DNA of 64,000 nucleotides from Sphingobacteriaceae bacterium (GTDB lineage Bacteria; Bacteroidota; Bacteroidia; B-17B0; Aurantibacillaceae): NCBI GenBank assembly GCA_947480015.1, contig CANKBS010000001.1, positions 124,001 to 188,000 of the forward strand, read 5' to 3'. Shown piece by piece: positions 15,135 to 25,749 of this stretch (position 1 is its first letter; each line of letters starts with the position of its first letter). The notes under the pieces were generated by a model. It saw only the letters and a program-made list of their open reading frames with translations, ran no database searches and was not told where the DNA came from. The position numbers and the translations under genes were made by a program.

Positions 15135-17552
15135 CTAAGATCCACAAGCTTCGCAGGCATCCGGATTATCCAGTGAGCAGCTTAACTGTGCTTGTTGTTC
15201 TTCAAAGGTTAAGATATGCGCTTGCCCTCTTTCTACTAATAACTGATCTTCATTACCTAAAACAAAAGCCGGCTGTTGTAAAGCACTTTGATCGACTGTA
15301 AATTTAATGGCATCAGCAGCAGCTTTGGTACGTAAATAGTACATACCGGTTTTTAATCCTTTTTTCCAACTATAGAAGTGGGCCGAACTCATTTTCGCGA
15401 AATTGGCATCCTGAATAAATAAATTCAAGGATTGTGATTGATCAATAAAAGCACCACGATCGGCAGCCATATCAATAATGGTACGTTGTTTAATTTCCCA
15501 AACCGTTTTGTATAGTTCTTTTATGTTAGCCGGAATTTCGGGAATGTTTTGTACCGAACCGTTGGCTGCAATAATTTTATTTTTCAAGCCTTCGTTCCAG
15601 ATCCCTAATTTCACTAAATCACGTAATAAGTGTTTGTTCACTACCACAAATTCTCCGCTTAATACACGACGGGTGTATATGTTGGAGGTGTATGGCTCAA
15701 AACATTCATTGTTACCCAAAATCTGAGAAGTACTGGCGGTTGGCATTGGCGCTAACAATAAACTGTTGCGGATACCATATTTCATCACTTCTTCACGTAA
15801 AATATCCCACTCCCAGCGATCACTTGGTTTTACATTCCACATGTCGTGTTGGAAAATGCCTTTCGAAGCCGGTGAACCTGCGTATGATTCGTAAGCACCT
15901 TCAACTTTGGCCAAATCTTTACTTGCCGTTAAAGCTGCAAAATAAATGGTCTCAAAAATTTCAGAATTCAAACGTTTAGCTTCATCACTTTCAAATGGAT
16001 AACGCATTAAAATAAAAGCATCGGCTAAACCTTGCACGCCCAGTCCAATCGGGCGGTGACGCATGTTACTATTGCGAGCTTCCGGAATAGGGTAGTAGTT
16101 ACGGTCAATAATCTTGTTTAAGTTCAGAGTAGCCGCGTAAGTGATTTCAAATAATTTGTTATGATCAAAGGTATTTGCTTTCTCATCTACAAAACGTGGT
16201 AAGGCAAGAGAAGCCAGGTTACAAACCGCTACTTCATCTTTACTGGTGTATTCAATAATTTCGGTACAAAGGTTAGATGATTTAATCGTGCCTAAATTTT
16301 GTTGATTAGACTTGGAGTTAGCCGCATCTTTAAACAACATGTATGGATTACCGGTTTCAATTTGCGCTTCAATAATAGCAGCCCACAATTCACGTGCTTT
16401 AATTTGTTTACGGAATTTTCCTTCTGCTTCGTATTTAGTGTATAAAGCTTCAAATTCAGCACTGTGGCAATCGCTTAATCCCGGTGATTCATTCGGACAC
16501 ATTAAACTCCAGTCACCTTCAGCTTCCACACGTTTCATAAACAAATCCGGAATCCAAAGGGCGGTGAACAAGTCACGAGCACGCATTTCTTCCTTGCCGT
16601 GGTTTTTACGAATATCTAAGAAGTCGTAAATATCAGCATGCCATGGTTCAAGATACACCGCAATTGAACCTTTACGTTTTCCACCACCCTGATCAACGTA
16701 ACGTGCAGTTTCGTTGTAAACTTTTAACATCGGAATGATTCCGTTGCTGGTACCGTTGGTTCCTTTAATATAAGAACCAGTAGCGCGTACATTATGAATA
16801 TTGATACCAATCCCACCGGCACTCTGCGAAATTTTAGCGCATTGTTTTAAGGTGTCATAAATACCATCAATGCTATCGTCCTTCATTTGAAGTAAAAAGC
16901 ATGAACTCATTTGTGGCTTTGGCGTACCGGCATTAAATAATGTAGGAGTCGCATGGGTAAACCAACGCTCACTCATTAAAGTATAAGTTCTTAAAGCGGC
17001 ATCAATGTCATTTTTATGAATACCCACGGCCACACGCATAATCATGTGTTGTGGACGCTCAGCAACTTGCCCGTTCATTTTTAATAAATAAGAACGTTCT
17101 AATGTTTTAAACCCAAAATAATCGTAACCAAAATCTCTGTCGTATATAATGGAAGAATCCAGTGTATGAGCGTTCTCCATAACAATGTTATAAACGTCTT
17201 CGGCGATTAAAGAGGCGTTTAACCCATTTTTAGGATCAACATAATGATATAAGGCTTCAATCGTTTTCGAGAAAGACTTGATGGTGTTTTTATGGAGATT
17301 ACTTACCGCAATGCGTGATGCTAACTGCGCATAATCGGGGTGACGAGAAGTTAGACCTGCTGCGGTTTCTGCTGCCAAATTATCTAACTCGCTAGTGGTT
17401 ACACCATCATACACACCATCAATTACTTTTTTCGCGACCAAAATAGGATCTACGTGCGCGGGCTCGAGGCCATAGCTTAGTTTTTGAATACGAGCAGTAA
17501 TTTTATCGAATTTTACCGATTCCCGGGTGCCATCTCTTTTTAATACAAACAT
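15135..17552 (-). CDS. nrdA: ribonucleoside-diphosphate reductase class Ia, alpha subunit
   Basis: This large subunit reduces ribonucleoside diphosphates to deoxyribonucleotides with a thiyl radical generated by the NrdB partner. The 805-residue protein starts with an N-terminal ATP-cone ([20 protein letters not shown], about 1-90) for allosteric control. It contains the conserved segments [12 protein letters not shown] and [11 protein letters not shown] of the active site, and ends in the redox tail [11 protein letters not shown] with a CxxC pair. The size matches eukaryote-like class Ia enzymes common in this phylum. NrdB is encoded upstream in the same direction, separated by 223 bases, so the two may have separate promoters. 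Confidence 0.97.
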   Translation of the reverse strand: MFVLKRDGTRESVKFDKITARIQKLSYGLEPAHVDPILVAKKVIDGVYDGVTTSELDNLAAETAAGLTSRHPDYAQLASRIAVSNLHKNTIKSFSKTIEALYHYVDPKNGLNASLIAEDVYNIVMENAHTLDSSIIYDRDFGYDYFGFKTLERSYLLKMNGQVAERPQHMIMRVAVGIHKNDIDAALRTYTLMSERWFTHATPTLFNAGTPKPQMSSCFLLQMKDDSIDGIYDTLKQCAKISQSAGGIGINIHNVRATGSYIKGTNGTSNGIIPMLKVYNETARYVDQGGGKRKGSIAVYLEPWHADIYDFLDIRKNHGKEEMRARDLFTALWIPDLFMKRVEAEGDWSLMCPNESPGLSDCHSAEFEALYTKYEAEGKFRKQIKARELWAAIIEAQIETGNPYMLFKDAANSKSNQQNLGTIKSSNLCTEIIEYTSKDEVAVCNLASLALPRFVDEKANTFDHNKLFEITYAATLNLNKIIDRNYYPIPEARNSNMRHRPIGLGVQGLADAFILMRYPFESDEAKRLNSEIFETIYFAALTASKDLAKVEGAYESYAGSPASKGIFQHDMWNVKPSDRWEWDILREEVMKYGIRNSLLLAPMPTASTSQILGNNECFEPYTSNIYTRRVLSGEFVVVNKHLLRDLVKLGIWNEGLKNKIIAANGSVQNIPEIPANIKELYKTVWEIKQRTIIDMAADRGAFIDQSQSLNLFIQDANFAKMSSAHFYSWKKGLKTGMYYLRTKAAADAIKFTVDQSALQQPAFVLGNEDQLLVERGQAHILTFEEQQAQLSCSLDNPDACEACGS

Positions 17553-17775
17553 ACGCCTTTAGTTTTTTTAGAGTTTAATTAGTTACAAGGTACTTTCAAT
17601 TTGATCGTTTTATTTTTGATATTTTTTATTATTTCAACAATCGAACGGTTAATTATATTTTTAGCTTATTTGTTAATTTCTTAGTTTTTTGGGGCTATAA
17701 TTCCCTTGCCAGGCTTTGGCCCGACCTATAAAGTTACCTATTTTTGAGGGGACTATTTAGCCTACGAATGTTAAA

Positions 17776-18747
17776 TTAAAAGTCTTCGTCGAGGTTAAAT
17801 ATGTTGTTTTCTTCCTTGTTGTTCATGACCCCGGCTTTTTGGTACTCGGCCACACGTTTTTCAAAGAAGTTGGTTTTACCCTGCAGCGAAATCATTTCCA
17901 TAAAATCGAATGGATTAATAGCGCTGTAGTACTTATCACAGCCAAGAGCCTGCAATAAACGATCGGCGCAAAACTCAATGTATTGGCACATCAAGTCTGA
18001 ATTCATGCCTATCAGTTTTACAGGGATAGCATCTACTACGAATTTCTTCTCAATAGATACGGCATCAATAATGATTTTGGTTACTTGTTCTTTTGGTAAT
18101 TGATTTTTAACATGATTGGTATAAAGCAAACAAGCAAAATCACAGTGCAAGCCTTCGTCACGGCTAATGAGTTCATTACTGAAGGTTAATCCGGGCATTA
18201 AACCGCGTTTTTTTAACCAAAATATGGAGCAGAATGAACCTGAAAAGAAGATTCCTTCCACAGCTGCAAAAGCAATTAAACGCTCGGCAAAACTACCGTT
18301 ATTAATCCATCGCAATGCCCAGGCAGCTTTTTCGCCAACGCAAGGAACGGTGTCAACAGCATGCAACAAGTGGTCCTTTTCAATGGGTTCTTTAATATAC
18401 GTATCAATTAATAGGGAGTAGGTTTCTGAATGGATATTCTCCATCATGATTTGAAAACCATAAAAACATCTGGCTTCCGGATATTGAACTTCGTTTAAAA
18501 AATTAATGGCTAAATTCTCATTTACTATGCCATCGCTGGCAGCAAAAAAAGCCAGAACATGTTTTACAAAATGCCTTTCGTTATCGTTTAACTTATTATT
18601 CCAGTCTTGTATATCTGATGAAAGGTCAATTTCCTCGGCCGTCCAAAAACTAGCTTCAGATTTTTTATAAAATTCCCATATGTCATGATATTTTATAGGG
18701 AAAAGTACAAATCTGTCCTTGTTCTCAACGAGTATTGGCTCTGTCAT
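17776..18747 (-). CDS. nrdB: ribonucleoside-diphosphate reductase class Ia, beta subunit
   Basis: The 323-residue R2 subunit houses a di-iron centre and tyrosyl radical. The ligand and radical region reads [16 protein letters not shown], with Glu, His and the radical tyrosine in place, and the second ligand pair is in [12 protein letters not shown] and [11 protein letters not shown]. It ends in an acidic tail [10 protein letters not shown], which in R2 proteins binds the alpha subunit. The sequence is of the eukaryote-like type. The gene lies upstream of nrdA on the same strand. The start [13 protein letters not shown] is the first ATG, and the stop-to-start distance to nrdA is 223 bases. Confidence 0.97.
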   Translation of the reverse strand: MTEPILVENKDRFVLFPIKYHDIWEFYKKSEASFWTAEEIDLSSDIQDWNNKLNDNERHFVKHVLAFFAASDGIVNENLAINFLNEVQYPEARCFYGFQIMMENIHSETYSLLIDTYIKEPIEKDHLLHAVDTVPCVGEKAAWALRWINNGSFAERLIAFAAVEGIFFSGSFCSIFWLKKRGLMPGLTFSNELISRDEGLHCDFACLLYTNHVKNQLPKEQVTKIIIDAVSIEKKFVVDAIPVKLIGMNSDLMCQYIEFCADRLLQALGCDKYYSAINPFDFMEMISLQGKTNFFEKRVAEYQKAGVMNNKEENNIFNLDEDF

Positions 18748-19144
18748 AGTTTTATTAATTTACGTTGTTGTTCTGTTTAGTCTTGGTTAATCACTTTTAC
18801 AAATAAATACAAAAATCAACCCATTAGATAGACAAATGAATTAACACCGGGTCTAAGTTTTAAACATTACAACCATACGCGGAATAGTTGAAAAGCCTCA
18901 ATTAGCTTGATTTACAAGCGAGTAATAAAATTCAAAAAAAAACTTAAAAAATCTGTTGTGAGTGTGAAAAAAGTTTTTAAGTAGAATAAAGGAATTTACC
19001 CCCACTTTAACACTAAAGGCAATCCTAAGGCCATTTTCAGACCAAAAAGAGCTTTGGTTTTAAGCCTCTTTTTGCAATTTCCAGCACAAAACGAAACTTT
19101 AGCTATTCTTTTACGTTTAACTAGAATAATCCGAACAAATTACA
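18748..19144. other. nrdB/sigma factor divergent intergenic region
   Basis: This stretch separates nrdB (minus) from the ECF sigma gene (plus). It has no coding frame I can support. It should contain promoters for both genes. Several AT-rich -7-like strings occur (for example TTTATTTG on the minus strand near 18808), but none with a convincing -33 partner, and no NrdR box of recognisable form was seen. Confidence 0.5.
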
Positions 19145-19720
19145 ATGTCATCCATTGAGTTGATTATGCTTTTACAAAGAGGAGATCAGGCAGCCAAAAG
19201 GCAGCTGTTCGATTCTTATTACGGTAAACTGGCAGCCATTGCACAACGTTACGCTAAAGATCAAGCACAAGCCGAAGAGATGTTAAACATCGGGCTCAGC
19301 AGCTGCATGTATAAACTCGAGCGCCATCGCCATATTCAAGACCTGAATCTGGATGCTTATATGAAAACGGAGTTTATTACAGACTGTATTGCATTTATTA
19401 AAAGTATTCGTAGCGAATACTATGTAAGTAGCACCGTTAACGCCTCACGGGAGACTTCTGCTAAAAACTACAACCTGTTTGAAACTCACGATTTAGTCGA
19501 TTTTCATCATATTGACAATGCGGTATTGATAAAATCTCTACAACAGATTGTGCCATCACAGCGTTTAATTTTTAATTTGCATGTGGTTGATGGCTTTAGT
19601 TTGCCAGAAGCATCCGCCATGCTCGAATCAAGCGAAGAAACCGTGAAAAGCAATCTCGAAAAGGCAAGATTTAATTTGCAGAAGAATATCGAAGCCAGTG
19701 TGAAAAACATCAAAGTATGA
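19145..19720 (+). CDS. ECF-type RNA polymerase sigma factor
   Basis: The 191-residue protein has a sigma-70 region 2-like N-terminus (LLQRGDQAAKRQLFDSYYGK, LAAIAQRYAKDQAQAEEM) and a region 4-like HTH at the C-terminus (PSQRLIFNLHVVDGFSLPEA, SSEETVKSNLEKARFNLQ). The linker is long and less conserved. Family members direct RNA polymerase to a small regulon and are held inactive by a membrane partner. The following gene overlaps by four bases (ATGA at 19717-19720) and encodes a single-pass membrane protein, as expected for that pairing. The target regulon cannot be read from the window. Confidence 0.85.
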   Translation: MSSIELIMLLQRGDQAAKRQLFDSYYGKLAAIAQRYAKDQAQAEEMLNIGLSSCMYKLERHRHIQDLNLDAYMKTEFITDCIAFIKSIRSEYYVSSTVNASRETSAKNYNLFETHDLVDFHHIDNAVLIKSLQQIVPSQRLIFNLHVVDGFSLPEASAMLESSEETVKSNLEKARFNLQKNIEASVKNIKV

Positions 19721-20358
19721 GCCGCCATTTTACATATGAAATTAATGAGCGTAATTTGCGTCTGCAACTTAAAGACCTCGAGGCGCCATGCAACGACGAG
19801 GCTTGGCAGAAATTCAACACGTATACAAACGGTCAAAAGAGTAAACATAAGGAGAATCGCTTTTCAAAAGTAAATGTTAGTTTAAGTCGCAATGTTTTGA
19901 TTCCGGCTGTTTTTGTGGCCATCATTCTCATCTTCTCTTTTTTACTTTTTAATTTTATTACAATAAATAATCACGCAAAAGAAGATGCAAAGGAACCTAT
20001 CGCCAAACGTTCGATTGAATCATCAAAACGAGCCCCCAATAATTCTCAATCAAATCAACAAAATTCAGTGTCGGTTCTATCGTCAGCGGTTAGTTCAAAC
20101 ACTTTAATCACAACCCAACCAAGCACCCTAGCTGCCACACAAAAGGAAGTTGTTGTGAATACACCTGCTGAAAATGGCGACACCAATTTACAAAAACAAA
20201 TTGCCCAGAACCCCAACACTAGTGATTCCACAAAACAAGTCAATGCAAAAAAACATCATAAAAACCATCGCGTAGAGTCGCTCGACACCGAGCAATTACG
20301 TGATCTTAGACCTACACTGGTTGCCGATGATCAGGAAACCGATGTGCGTCCGAATTAG
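19717..20358 (+). CDS. single-pass membrane protein, probable anti-sigma partner
   Basis: The 213-residue protein has a cytoplasmic N-terminus of about 60 residues with NLRLQLKDLEAPCNDEAWQK (a sequence common to Bacteroidota anti-sigma-like proteins), one membrane helix near residues 63-84 (VLIPAVFVAIILIFSFLLFN), and a low-complexity Ser/Asn/Gln/Thr-rich exported region ending DQETDVRPN. The four-base overlap with the sigma gene indicates translational coupling. The role as anti-sigma factor is inferred from context and layout; no zinc-binding ZAS motif is visible. Confidence 0.7.
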   Translation: MSRHFTYEINERNLRLQLKDLEAPCNDEAWQKFNTYTNGQKSKHKENRFSKVNVSLSRNVLIPAVFVAIILIFSFLLFNFITINNHAKEDAKEPIAKRSIESSKRAPNNSQSNQQNSVSVLSSAVSSNTLITTQPSTLAATQKEVVVNTPAENGDTNLQKQIAQNPNTSDSTKQVNAKKHHKNHRVESLDTEQLRDLRPTLVADDQETDVRPN

Positions 20359-20441
20359 TCGCCATTAAAATTCACAATTTCTACTTTATCTACCTATCCA
20401 ATGATGGGTTTAATTGGTTAATTTTACTCAAATCATAAACC

Positions 20442-20804
20442 ATGTCTGACATTCAAAACAAAGATGATATTAGCCTGCTTGTAGTTAAATTTTATGATAA
20501 ACTTCTGCAGGACGATGAAATGAAACTAATTTTTGCAGGCCTCGATTTTAAGGCACATGTGCCTAATATTGTTCAGTTTTGGAGCTTTGTGTTATTTGAT
20601 GAGGAAGGGTATAAAACGAATGTGTTTGATAAGCATTTGCATCTACCCATAAAGCCGCATCAATTTGATGAATGGCTTAAAACATTTAACGCTACGGTGG
20701 ATGAATTATTTAGTGGTGAAAAAGCTGAAATGGCCAAACTAAGAGCGACTACCTTAGCCTTTACCTTTAAATCGAAATGGGAAAAATTAAAAGGTAGTAA
20801 TTAA
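20442..20804 (+). CDS. group III truncated hemoglobin
   Basis: The 120-residue protein is a small 2-on-2 globin. The proximal histidine is H73 in LPIKPHQFDEWLKTF, with FYDKLLQDDEM in the first helix and VQFWSFVLFDEEGY in the distal region, as in group III truncated hemoglobins. Such proteins bind oxygen or nitric oxide in the cytoplasm; the physiological role is uncertain in this group. It follows the sigma/anti-sigma pair by 83 bases. Its TAA stop overlaps the stop codon of the convergent T9SS gene in a shared TTAA. Confidence 0.9.
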   Translation: MSDIQNKDDISLLVVKFYDKLLQDDEMKLIFAGLDFKAHVPNIVQFWSFVLFDEEGYKTNVFDKHLHLPIKPHQFDEWLKTFNATVDELFSGEKAEMAKLRATTLAFTFKSKWEKLKGSN

Positions 20805-23452
20805 TCAACCACTATTTTCCTTACACCAAGTCCTTTTTCGTTTTGAACTTTTACATAATATACCCCTGAAATTAAAGGTAAATCAAGTCTGGTTTCTACA
20901 CTCACCGCGAGTGTATTATATACCAGTCGGCCTGTAACGTCAATAATTTCAATACTTGCAGGACCTTCTGTTTTTTCTAGTCGAATTGTAAATGAACCAT
21001 TGTTAAGGCTGGGATAAATCATAAAGGCTAGGGTTTTTTTCAGGGTAATTTTATCAATGGCAGTAATCATACTTAGGTCGGTTTGCCAAATACCTCTACC
21101 AAAAGTTGAAACATAGGCCTTGTCAAGAACCGGATTAAATTCAATATCGGTAATAATAACATTAGGTAATCCCGAACTATAAGAATTCCAAGTATTGCTT
21201 GCAGCATCTAGCATATAAATGCCAATATCGCAGGCAATTAAAAGTTTACCCGATGCCGGAACATATTTAATACAATTAACCGGAATGTTAGGAAGGTTAT
21301 AACTGATATTTGTCCAGCTCTGACCACCATTGGTGGTTTTAAAAACCTTGCAGCCTGAGGTAAATCCTGCCATACAAACCACTGCCTCATTGGCATCGCT
21401 CGAACTAACGTCTATTCCTGTGTAATACAAGGTGTCGGGTAAATTCGTAGTTATATTACTAAACGAAGCGCCACCATTGGTGCTTCTGAAAACAATGCCT
21501 TTGAGATTTAATTCATAACGAACGCGTCGTGCTGCATAAATAACATTGCTGTTGGTATTAGAAACAGCCAAGGCACTAATTTCAGTGTTTAACTGTGTGA
21601 CAGAATTGGTGAAAATGCTCGCCAGTGGAGTCCAGTTTTGCCCGCTATTCACCGACTTCACAACGTTCTCATTTCCTAAATAGAGCACCCCGGGATGATT
21701 GTAGTCGGCAACAATTGGCGTTACCCATTCTGAACTTTCATTGTTGATGTTTGAACCAACAACAGCGCCTGAGACACCGCCATTAGTGCTATAATAAAGA
21801 GTTCCATACTGACTGGAGCCAACTAAGCCTTGATTATTTACCGGGTTTAGATAATTATCCATCCCATCTCCTCCAAATATGGTACTCCAGGCACTTCCAT
21901 TAAAATAAAAACTGGCATTGTCCTGAGCGCCCGCTAATAAACGTCCCGCTGAACTTTTAGAACTCGATAAACGATAAAACGAACTTACCTGCATGCCATT
22001 ACTTAAGTTGTTCCATACCGTTGGCCAACTGGTGCTCCATGTCCCCATTTGCATACTGGAAGTTTTGTAAATACCACCGTCGCTACAAACAAATATAGTT
22101 GAAGTGCCAGGTTGACGATCCATAAAATGTATGTCGCCATGAATGGTATTGCCGTATTGGAGGGTCCAGTGGCTAATCGGATTAAATGTACTGCCTCCAT
22201 CATTAGATCCCCAGAGATTAATGCCTCCGGTATAAATTTCATTTTTGTTTGTTGCGTTTACACACAGGGCCATATCATAAGGGCCTTGTCCGCCGGAGCC
22301 ATTGCCCTGACCATTTTCAAGTATGTTTAACACGGGTGCTTTGTAAGTCCATGTAATACCCGCATTGGTGCTTTGATAAATGCCATAAAAACCATCGGTG
22401 TTGTCGCAGCACAGGGCATACACGTAATTATGATCACTGGGCGCAATGGCTAATTTGATGCGCTGCACAACCCCCTGAAAGGTAATGCCAGTATTGAGCA
22501 ACGACCAGGATGATCCAAAATCGGTTGACTTATAAATGCCCGCTGATCCTAAATTCGAATTTTTTACCCAGCCACTTGCCGCATATAAAATGTTAGGATT
22601 AACCGGATCCTGCACCATGTCCCAAAACAACGAATCCATTTTTTGAATCCAAGTGTTTCCTCCATTGGTCGATTTATACATGCCGCTTACCCCGCAGGCG
22701 ACCAGTTCGCTCGAGTTTGCGGGATTAATCACAATTTTGCGTAAAAGGGAAGCGTCACCATTGGTTAGTTGAAAGCTCAGTCCTGTTGGATTCCAACTAA
22801 GGCCACCATCGGTGGTTTTATAAACACCCAAACCAAAATGCGTATTTCGCTTACGACCGTTGAGGTATAAACCAAAACCGATGTATTCAAAATCACATAC
22901 CGAAATGTACATGGTATTGGTATTATTTGGGTCGATGCAAATGTCGCTGATTCGTGTAATCGGTAAATTATCGGTTAAAGGTGTGTAAGAAGCGCCACCA
23001 TTGCTGGTTTTCCACAAACCGCCTTGAGCCACGCCAACATAATATACTGCACTATTCGTTGGATGAAAGGCTACACAATTAATGCGCCCGATTCCGTTTT
23101 CCATGTAACCGGTTAAGTTGTTGGGAATGGCATTTGGTCCAACCGGGTACCAAAGGTTAGCTTGACTTTCTTGTGATTTTTTTAATTCCGACACTTCAAT
23201 GGCGGCCTGAACATAATCAGAAAAACCATCGGGTTCACCTCTGCCGTTGGTATGCAGCTGCATGTCACTTTCGTACCGTTTAAAATTTTTCCAGTGTTTT
23301 TGTTGACTCAAATCCTTTGTTTTTTTGAATTGATCAAATTGCAATTGAATTTCTTTGAAGCTCAAAGCGCTATTAGCACTGTTTTTTATGAAGGATTGCG
23401 AAAAACCAAGCAAAAAGCAGAAAACGGATATTAAGGTGAATATACGACGCAT
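20801..23452 (-). CDS. T9SS type A sorting domain protein with sortilin/BNR-like beta-propeller
   Basis: The protein has 883 residues with a signal peptide (MRRIFTLISVFCFLLGFSQS). More than ten repeats of the type TTNGGQSWT, STNGGASF and KSTNGGNTW follow, which are BNR/sortilin Asp-box-like blades of beta-propeller folds. The C-terminal about 80 residues (LNNGSFTIRLEKTEGPASIE to YYVKVQNEKGLGVRKIVVD) form a type A T9SS sorting domain. The protein is therefore exported across the outer membrane and probably anchored or released at the surface. A longer frame upstream (to 23533) lacks a signal peptide start, so the ATG at 23452 is chosen. The ligand or substrate is unknown. Confidence 0.93.
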   Translation of the reverse strand: MRRIFTLISVFCFLLGFSQSFIKNSANSALSFKEIQLQFDQFKKTKDLSQQKHWKNFKRYESDMQLHTNGRGEPDGFSDYVQAAIEVSELKKSQESQANLWYPVGPNAIPNNLTGYMENGIGRINCVAFHPTNSAVYYVGVAQGGLWKTSNGGASYTPLTDNLPITRISDICIDPNNTNTMYISVCDFEYIGFGLYLNGRKRNTHFGLGVYKTTDGGLSWNPTGLSFQLTNGDASLLRKIVINPANSSELVACGVSGMYKSTNGGNTWIQKMDSLFWDMVQDPVNPNILYAASGWVKNSNLGSAGIYKSTDFGSSWSLLNTGITFQGVVQRIKLAIAPSDHNYVYALCCDNTDGFYGIYQSTNAGITWTYKAPVLNILENGQGNGSGGQGPYDMALCVNATNKNEIYTGGINLWGSNDGGSTFNPISHWTLQYGNTIHGDIHFMDRQPGTSTIFVCSDGGIYKTSSMQMGTWSTSWPTVWNNLSNGMQVSSFYRLSSSKSSAGRLLAGAQDNASFYFNGSAWSTIFGGDGMDNYLNPVNNQGLVGSSQYGTLYYSTNGGVSGAVVGSNINNESSEWVTPIVADYNHPGVLYLGNENVVKSVNSGQNWTPLASIFTNSVTQLNTEISALAVSNTNSNVIYAARRVRYELNLKGIVFRSTNGGASFSNITTNLPDTLYYTGIDVSSSDANEAVVCMAGFTSGCKVFKTTNGGQSWTNISYNLPNIPVNCIKYVPASGKLLIACDIGIYMLDAASNTWNSYSSGLPNVIITDIEFNPVLDKAYVSTFGRGIWQTDLSMITAIDKITLKKTLAFMIYPSLNNGSFTIRLEKTEGPASIEIIDVTGRLVYNTLAVSVETRLDLPLISGVYYVKVQNEKGLGVRKIVVD

Positions 23453-23515
23453 AATAAAATGATGATGGATGTGATTAGGAGATTTTATACAAAAATATAA
23501 TAAAAAAGTGAAGCT

Positions 23516-23546
23516 TTTGTAATGCCCGTTCAATAGTGTACTTTTA
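23516..23546 (+). promoter_or_regulatory. candidate promoter of kynU
   Basis: TTTG at 23516-23519 and TACTTTTA at 23539-23546 are 19 bases apart. The -33 is exact and the -7 differs from TAnnTTTG only in its last base. It lies 18 bases before the kynureninase ATG at 23565. Confidence 0.5.
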
Positions 23547-23564
23547 TGCCTCAGAAAAATTCAC

Positions 23565-24851
23565 ATGTCACATTTAGCAGATACAAAAGGCCTATTTCAA
23601 AACACTCTGGATGCGGCACGCACACTCGATTCTAAAGACCCCTTAAAAAATTACCGCGAACGGTTTTTTATGCCACAGCACGAAGGCAGGGATGTGATTT
23701 ATTTTACGGGTAATTCATTAGGACTGCAACCAAAAACCACGCAAGGTTTTTTACAGCAAGAACTCAATGATTGGGCTAAGTTTGGTGTAGAAGGACATTT
23801 TCTGGCGCAAAATCCATGGCTATCATATCACGAATTACTCACTGATAAAATGGCTAAGATAGTGGGCGCCTTGCCTGAAGAAACAATCATGATGAACCAA
23901 TTAACTGTGAATTTGCATTTACTCATGGTTTCTTTTTATCGCCCCACAAAAAGTCGATACAAAATTTTATGTGAGGCCAAAGCTTTTCCTAGCGATCAAT
24001 ATGCCTTACAGTCACAAATAAAATTTCATGGTTATGCTATAGCCGATGCTCTTGTTGAGGTTTCGCCTCGTGAAGGGGAATATCACCTTCGCGAAGAAGA
24101 TATTTTAAAAGCCATTGATGAAAACAAGGATGCGTTAGCCCTTGTTATGCTAGGTGGTGTAAATTATTTTACTGGACAAGTTTTTGACATGAAATCAATT
24201 ACAGAGGCTGGTCACAAAGCCGGCGCCATAGTTGGTTTTGACCTGGCTCATGCCGCCGGTAATGTTAAACTCGAATTACACCATTGGCAAGTTGATTTTG
24301 CGGCTTGGTGCAGTTACAAATATTTAAACAGTGGTCCGGGTGGTGTAGCCGGAGCATTTGTGCATCAAGCGCATTTAACGATTACCGACCTGCCGTTATT
24401 TGCTGGTTGGTGGGGTCATGATAAAAAAACACGATTTTTAATGGACAGCACTTTTGTACCCATGCAAAGTGCCGAACGCTGGCAATTAAGTAATGCCCCT
24501 GTTTTAAGTATGGCGGCCTGCCGCGCCAGTTTGGCTATTTTCGATGAGGTTGGCATGGATGCACTTACCAAAAAAAGCGAATTGTTAGTGGCATATCTGG
24601 AAATGATTGTAGAAGACATCAACGCGCAAAAAAATAATTGTTTGCAAATCATCACACCAAAAACGAACCGTGGTTGCCAGTTGTCGATAGTTGCAAATGG
24701 TTATGGAAAAGCTTTGTACAACAAACTCATCGATAACGGTGTTATACCTGATTGGCGTGAACCTAACGTCATACGGTGTGCCGCAATTCCACTTTACAAT
24801 ACATTTGAAGACATGTATCGATTTGGCGAGATCTTAAAAAAATTGCTTTAA
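23565..24851 (+). CDS. kynU: kynureninase
   Basis: This PLP enzyme cleaves kynurenine or 3-hydroxykynurenine to alanine and (3-hydroxy)anthranilate in tryptophan catabolism. The 428-residue protein has FTGNSLGLQPK near the N-terminus, an aspartate at 226 in GFDLAHAAGN and the PLP-binding lysine K252 in CSYKYLNSGPGG, all diagnostic of the family. Residues FAGWWGHD and PVLSMAACRASL also match. The gene is isolated: no tryptophan dioxygenase or kynurenine monooxygenase is in the window. The length is normal for kynureninase. Confidence 0.96.
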   Translation: MSHLADTKGLFQNTLDAARTLDSKDPLKNYRERFFMPQHEGRDVIYFTGNSLGLQPKTTQGFLQQELNDWAKFGVEGHFLAQNPWLSYHELLTDKMAKIVGALPEETIMMNQLTVNLHLLMVSFYRPTKSRYKILCEAKAFPSDQYALQSQIKFHGYAIADALVEVSPREGEYHLREEDILKAIDENKDALALVMLGGVNYFTGQVFDMKSITEAGHKAGAIVGFDLAHAAGNVKLELHHWQVDFAAWCSYKYLNSGPGGVAGAFVHQAHLTITDLPLFAGWWGHDKKTRFLMDSTFVPMQSAERWQLSNAPVLSMAACRASLAIFDEVGMDALTKKSELLVAYLEMIVEDINAQKNNCLQIITPKTNRGCQLSIVANGYGKALYNKLIDNGVIPDWREPNVIRCAAIPLYNTFEDMYRFGEILKKLL

Positions 24852-24855
24852 GAGA

Positions 24856-25701
24856 TTAGTCTACTTTGCTTGTTGGATTAGCCAGGTTTTTAGTGGCGGT
24901 AATGTCCATACGAATACTTCCAATGAGCACATCGGCTTGTACACGCATGGGCAGATGGTTCTTATCGTCACTAATCCACACGTTTAAATCTTCTTCTTTT
25001 TTAAACACACGACCTTTTTGAACAATGGGTCTGAATTTTAAGCAACGAAAATTTCCTATATCGGTTTCTATCACCTCACGCCCCATAAAACGGATCCGTA
25101 AAGGCCAGAGTTCTTTGTCTAAAAAACAGTTCATGCTAAAAATATCACCTTCTTTGGCATTGCTCAGGTCCATGTTACGCGCCGAGTAAAATGCACTCAC
25201 CATATCTTGAACCCCATTTGGAATATCAAATTTTTCGTTGTTACCAATATCCACTTTTTTGGTATAATGGTTAAAAGCATAATCCTGACTAAAGCGGTAA
25301 CCTCCTTCATCCACGCGCCTTACAAACAACCAAGGTAATAAGGCGTCCTTATCCATATAAGTTTCATAACGGTCGCGTACTTTAAAAAACCAATCAGCCG
25401 AGCCGGTAGTATATCCGCTACCAACTATGTGGTAAACTTTTCTGCCACTAACGTTAATAAGATCGGGTTTCACTTCAAGCACCGCCACGCCGGCATTTAC
25501 AATGCCATAATGCATGCGATACGTAAGTACTTCACCTTCTCTAAAGGCATTATTGGTTCTATGGGGTAATTGATCGTTTAAATTAGTTTCTAATTGTTGT
25601 GAAATTAGTTGCGATCGATCATTAAATGAAAAAGCAGAACAAAAAACAACCACAGCACTCAGGAGGCTGCCGGTTATCAGGATTGGCTTTAGTGTTTTCA
25701 T
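24856..25701 (-). CDS. DUF3108 domain protein, exported
   Basis: The 281-residue protein has an N-terminal signal sequence (LITGSLLSAVVVFCSAF) and a mature beta-rich domain beginning AFREGEVLTYRMHYGIVNAG, with WFFKVRDRYETYMD and a C-terminal VQADVLIGSIRMDIT. This is the arrangement of DUF3108, a periplasmic beta-barrel-like fold of unknown function. It lies 48 bases downstream of the acyltransferase gene on the same strand, so the two may form an operon related to envelope lipids. It is convergent to kynU, with a 4-base gap. Confidence 0.85.
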   Translation of the reverse strand: MKTLKPILITGSLLSAVVVFCSAFSFNDRSQLISQQLETNLNDQLPHRTNNAFREGEVLTYRMHYGIVNAGVAVLEVKPDLINVSGRKVYHIVGSGYTTGSADWFFKVRDRYETYMDKDALLPWLFVRRVDEGGYRFSQDYAFNHYTKKVDIGNNEKFDIPNGVQDMVSAFYSARNMDLSNAKEGDIFSMNCFLDKELWPLRIRFMGREVIETDIGNFRCLKFRPIVQKGRVFKKEEDLNVWISDDKNHLPMRVQADVLIGSIRMDITATKNLANPTSKVD

Positions 25702-25749
25702 GCTTAGCTATAACTCAAATTACGTGCCAAAGCTTTCAAAACACGGCTA

